A stretch of DNA of 23,482 nt, from positions 1 through 23,482 of IMG/VR virus record IMGVR_UViG_3300043172_000653; one strand, given 5' to 3'. Under the pieces are notes generated by a model. It made no database searches. It was not told where the DNA came from and worked only from the letters and a program-made list of their open reading frames with translations. A program made the position numbers and the translations under genes. The DNA is from a virus. Positions 22,577-23,482 of this stretch are shown here, one piece after another. Position 1 is the first letter of the stretch, and each line of letters begins with the position of its first letter.

Positions 22577-22854
22577 GTATCGGCTTTGTAATTGACCATG
22601 CCGTCATGGCGAGAAACAACAATGTATTCCGTACCAACCGTAGCACCATCAATCGCCACGTTGTTCTTATCAGATGTCAGATAGAACGTCGGATCCGCCG
22701 TACGATATGCTTGTGTCAAGAGCTGCACATCGGTGACAGTCGGAAGCTCAACATGATCTGACACGGTGGTCAGAATCTTTACGTTACTAATCAGAATCTG
22801 AGTGCCGTTACGTTGATCCACAAACGTTTGTTTGGAGGGAAATAGTTTAGCCAT
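22573..22854 (-). CDS. Small head-region protein, related to the next gene (93 aa)
   Basis: All-beta, no signal or membrane segment. It shares a pattern with the protein encoded at 22868-23248: VDQRNGTQILISNVKIL here aligns with VDTRDGNHFEIFKVVHV there, and VGTEYIVVSRHDG with VSGTYFIVARYVG. Its N-terminus also resembles that of the protein at 20268-20561. AAGGAGG precedes the ATG. The stop overlaps the lipoprotein start. A small capsid accessory or decoration protein is inferred from position beside the probable capsid gene; no named family is recognised. Confidence 0.7.
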   Translation of the reverse strand: MAKLFPSKQTFVDQRNGTQILISNVKILTTVSDHVELPTVTDVQLLTQAYRTADPTFYLTSDKNNVAIDGATVGTEYIVVSRHDGMVNYKADT

Positions 22855-22867
22855 TATTTATCCCTCC

Positions 22868-23248
22868 TTAAAGGTCTGTGCTAGTGCCGCCGCCAACGCC
22901 AGCAGCTGAGCCGACGTAACGTGCAACAATAAAGTAGGTTCCAGACACAACATTCTCATGAATGGTGATCTGCTTCAGGCCATCATTCGTTGCCCAAGTA
23001 ATACCAGTTCCACTAGCGCCTGATGTCTTGTTCTGGACAGCAACGCCTGCAGCCGTGGTCTTTTCCTGAATCGGAACGATCGCATCTACCTGATTATCGA
23101 ATAGACAAGCTGCGCTCACGCAACTATCAGGGACGGGAATATCCGTTCCGGAGCCAGAGACATGAACCACCTTGAAGATCTCAAAATGATTACCATCACG
23201 GGTATCTACGGTAGCTTGGCTTGTTCCAAGATGTGTAAAAGATGCCAT
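22868..23248 (-). CDS. Small head-region protein (126 aa)
   Basis: First gene after the capsid-gene terminator on this strand. Beta-rich, with Gly/Ser/Thr-rich loops (QNKTSGASGTGITWATNDGL) and a flexible end (GSAAGVGGGTSTDL). It is related to the following gene by the VDxRxG start region and a shared C-terminal strand (SGTYFIVARYVG), and is longer by an insertion in the centre. The leader AAGGAGTAAATA is identical to that of the gene at 20268-20561. The position favours a decoration or head-completion protein; no family is recognised. Confidence 0.72.
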   Translation of the reverse strand: MASFTHLGTSQATVDTRDGNHFEIFKVVHVSGSGTDIPVPDSCVSAACLFDNQVDAIVPIQEKTTAAGVAVQNKTSGASGTGITWATNDGLKQITIHENVVSGTYFIVARYVGSAAGVGGGTSTDL

Positions 23249-23260
23249 TATTTACTCCTT
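23249..23260 (-). promoter_or_regulatory. Ribosome-binding leader AAGGAGTAAATA (second copy)
   Basis: Identical over 12 bases to 20562-20573, although the two genes are about 2.7 kb apart. It starts immediately after a CATGT-rich stretch that ends the terminator region. Confidence 0.7.
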
Positions 23261-23291
23261 ACATGTAGGTCATGTATAACAAACATGTAGG
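23261..23291. repeat. Short direct repeat ACATGTAGG, two copies
   Basis: ACATGTAGG occurs at 23261-23269 and 23283-23291, a 22-base period, with a third partial CATGTA at 23271-23276 between them. ACATGT is itself palindromic. The second copy overlaps the foot of the terminator hairpin. Confidence 0.6.
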
Positions 23292-23318
23292 GAAGCCCCG
23301 TGAGAGGCTCCCCTACAT
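23274..23318 (-). terminator. Candidate terminator after the probable capsid gene
   Basis: On the minus strand 23318-23306 and 23297-23285 can pair over 13 positions, twelve Watson-Crick and one G-U, around an eight-base loop. The following bases (GTTTGTTATAC, 23284-23274) are T-rich but not a clean run. The mispair would be A-C on the plus strand, so the hairpin is better suited to minus-strand transcripts. Partial termination would lower expression of the genes downstream relative to the capsid gene. Confidence 0.65.
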
Positions 23319-23345
23319 TAGTCACTTACTACTTAGCCATTCGGC

Positions 23346-23482
23346 TTAGTAGGTAGGCGTAGTCAGACCAGTCAGCTTGGCTGTCTGGTTAATCATACGA
23401 GCCACGTTCTCACCGTAGTACTTCATGAGAACCGTGAACGCATCCTGACCCGGCACCCACGCCATATTGACTCGCTCGTCAA
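23346..23482 (-). CDS. C-terminal 44 residues of probable major capsid protein (cut by window edge)
   Basis: The frame is open to the right edge and reads ...DERVNMAWVPGQDAFTVLM, then KYYGENVARMINQTAKLTGL and TTPTY before TAA (23346-23348). The rest lies outside the window. The fragment has no diagnostic motif. The call rests on position: it is followed by a strong hairpin, then small decoration-like genes, then adaptor and nozzle, the usual place of the major capsid gene in short-tailed phages. It could also be another abundant head protein. Confidence 0.5.
   Translation of the reverse strand, partial: DERVNMAWVPGQDAFTVLMKYYGENVARMINQTAKLTGLTTPTY

Noticed and set aside
1-23482. tRNA genes, rRNA, insertion sequences, attachment sites and replication origins
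   Set aside because: Almost all of the window is coding. The only gaps longer than about 30 bases are 10868-10938 and 23249-23345, and neither contains a cloverleaf, transposase remnant or origin-like iteron cluster.

Overview
The window looks like part of the late region of a tailed bacteriophage (Caudoviricetes), most likely short-tailed (podovirus-like), with an attached block of glycosyltransferase genes. The grounds are the dense packing of genes with overlapping stops and starts, strong Shine-Dalgarno sites, a minus-strand gene order matching a head-to-tail virion module (probable capsid protein C-terminus, small decoration-like proteins, adaptor, tail nozzle, fibre genes, three large internal or ejection-type proteins), and the absence of any metabolic or ribosomal gene. 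The host cannot be named. CTAG is not depleted, which argues mildly against an enterobacterial host. No tRNA, rRNA, CRISPR array, insertion sequence, integrase, terminase, portal, holin or endolysin was recognised.

Left block (1-3549, plus strand): eight genes, every one overlapping its neighbours by 1 to 29 bases. Four are glycosyltransferases (a truncated GT4-type, two GT2-type, one GT-B/CgeB-like). Between and after them lie four small proteins, three of them rich in Cys/His and probably metal-binding. One of these (2381-2617) is flanked by 21-base direct repeats differing at one position and is clearly more AT-rich than the GT gene after it. The block could modify the virion, the host surface or another acceptor; the sequence does not say which.

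Right block (3546-23482, minus strand), read in its own direction from the right edge: the last 44 residues of a probable major capsid protein and a hairpin terminator; two related small proteins; a lipoprotein-like protein; a DUF1353/phospholipase A2-like HDxxY protein; three tandem paralogues of about 130 residues; a 41-residue zinc ribbon; another small beta-rich protein; a 225-residue unknown; an SU10-type head-tail adaptor; an 843-residue nozzle-like protein; three tandem FN3-containing tail or fibre proteins, the last also with LamG-like domains; then, after a candidate promoter with a dyad in its spacer, proteins of 407, 554 and 1228 residues in the order of the T7 gp14-gp15-gp16 ejection proteins; and last a tandem pair of exported four-cysteine paralogues.

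The two blocks converge at 3546-3549, where the stop codons overlap in CTAG with no room for a conventional terminator. The right block reads as one late operon with an internal re-initiation point at about 10.9 kb. The least explained parts are the four-cysteine secreted pair, the triplicated head-region family, the repeat-flanked small gene in the GT block, and the FN3 tandem.
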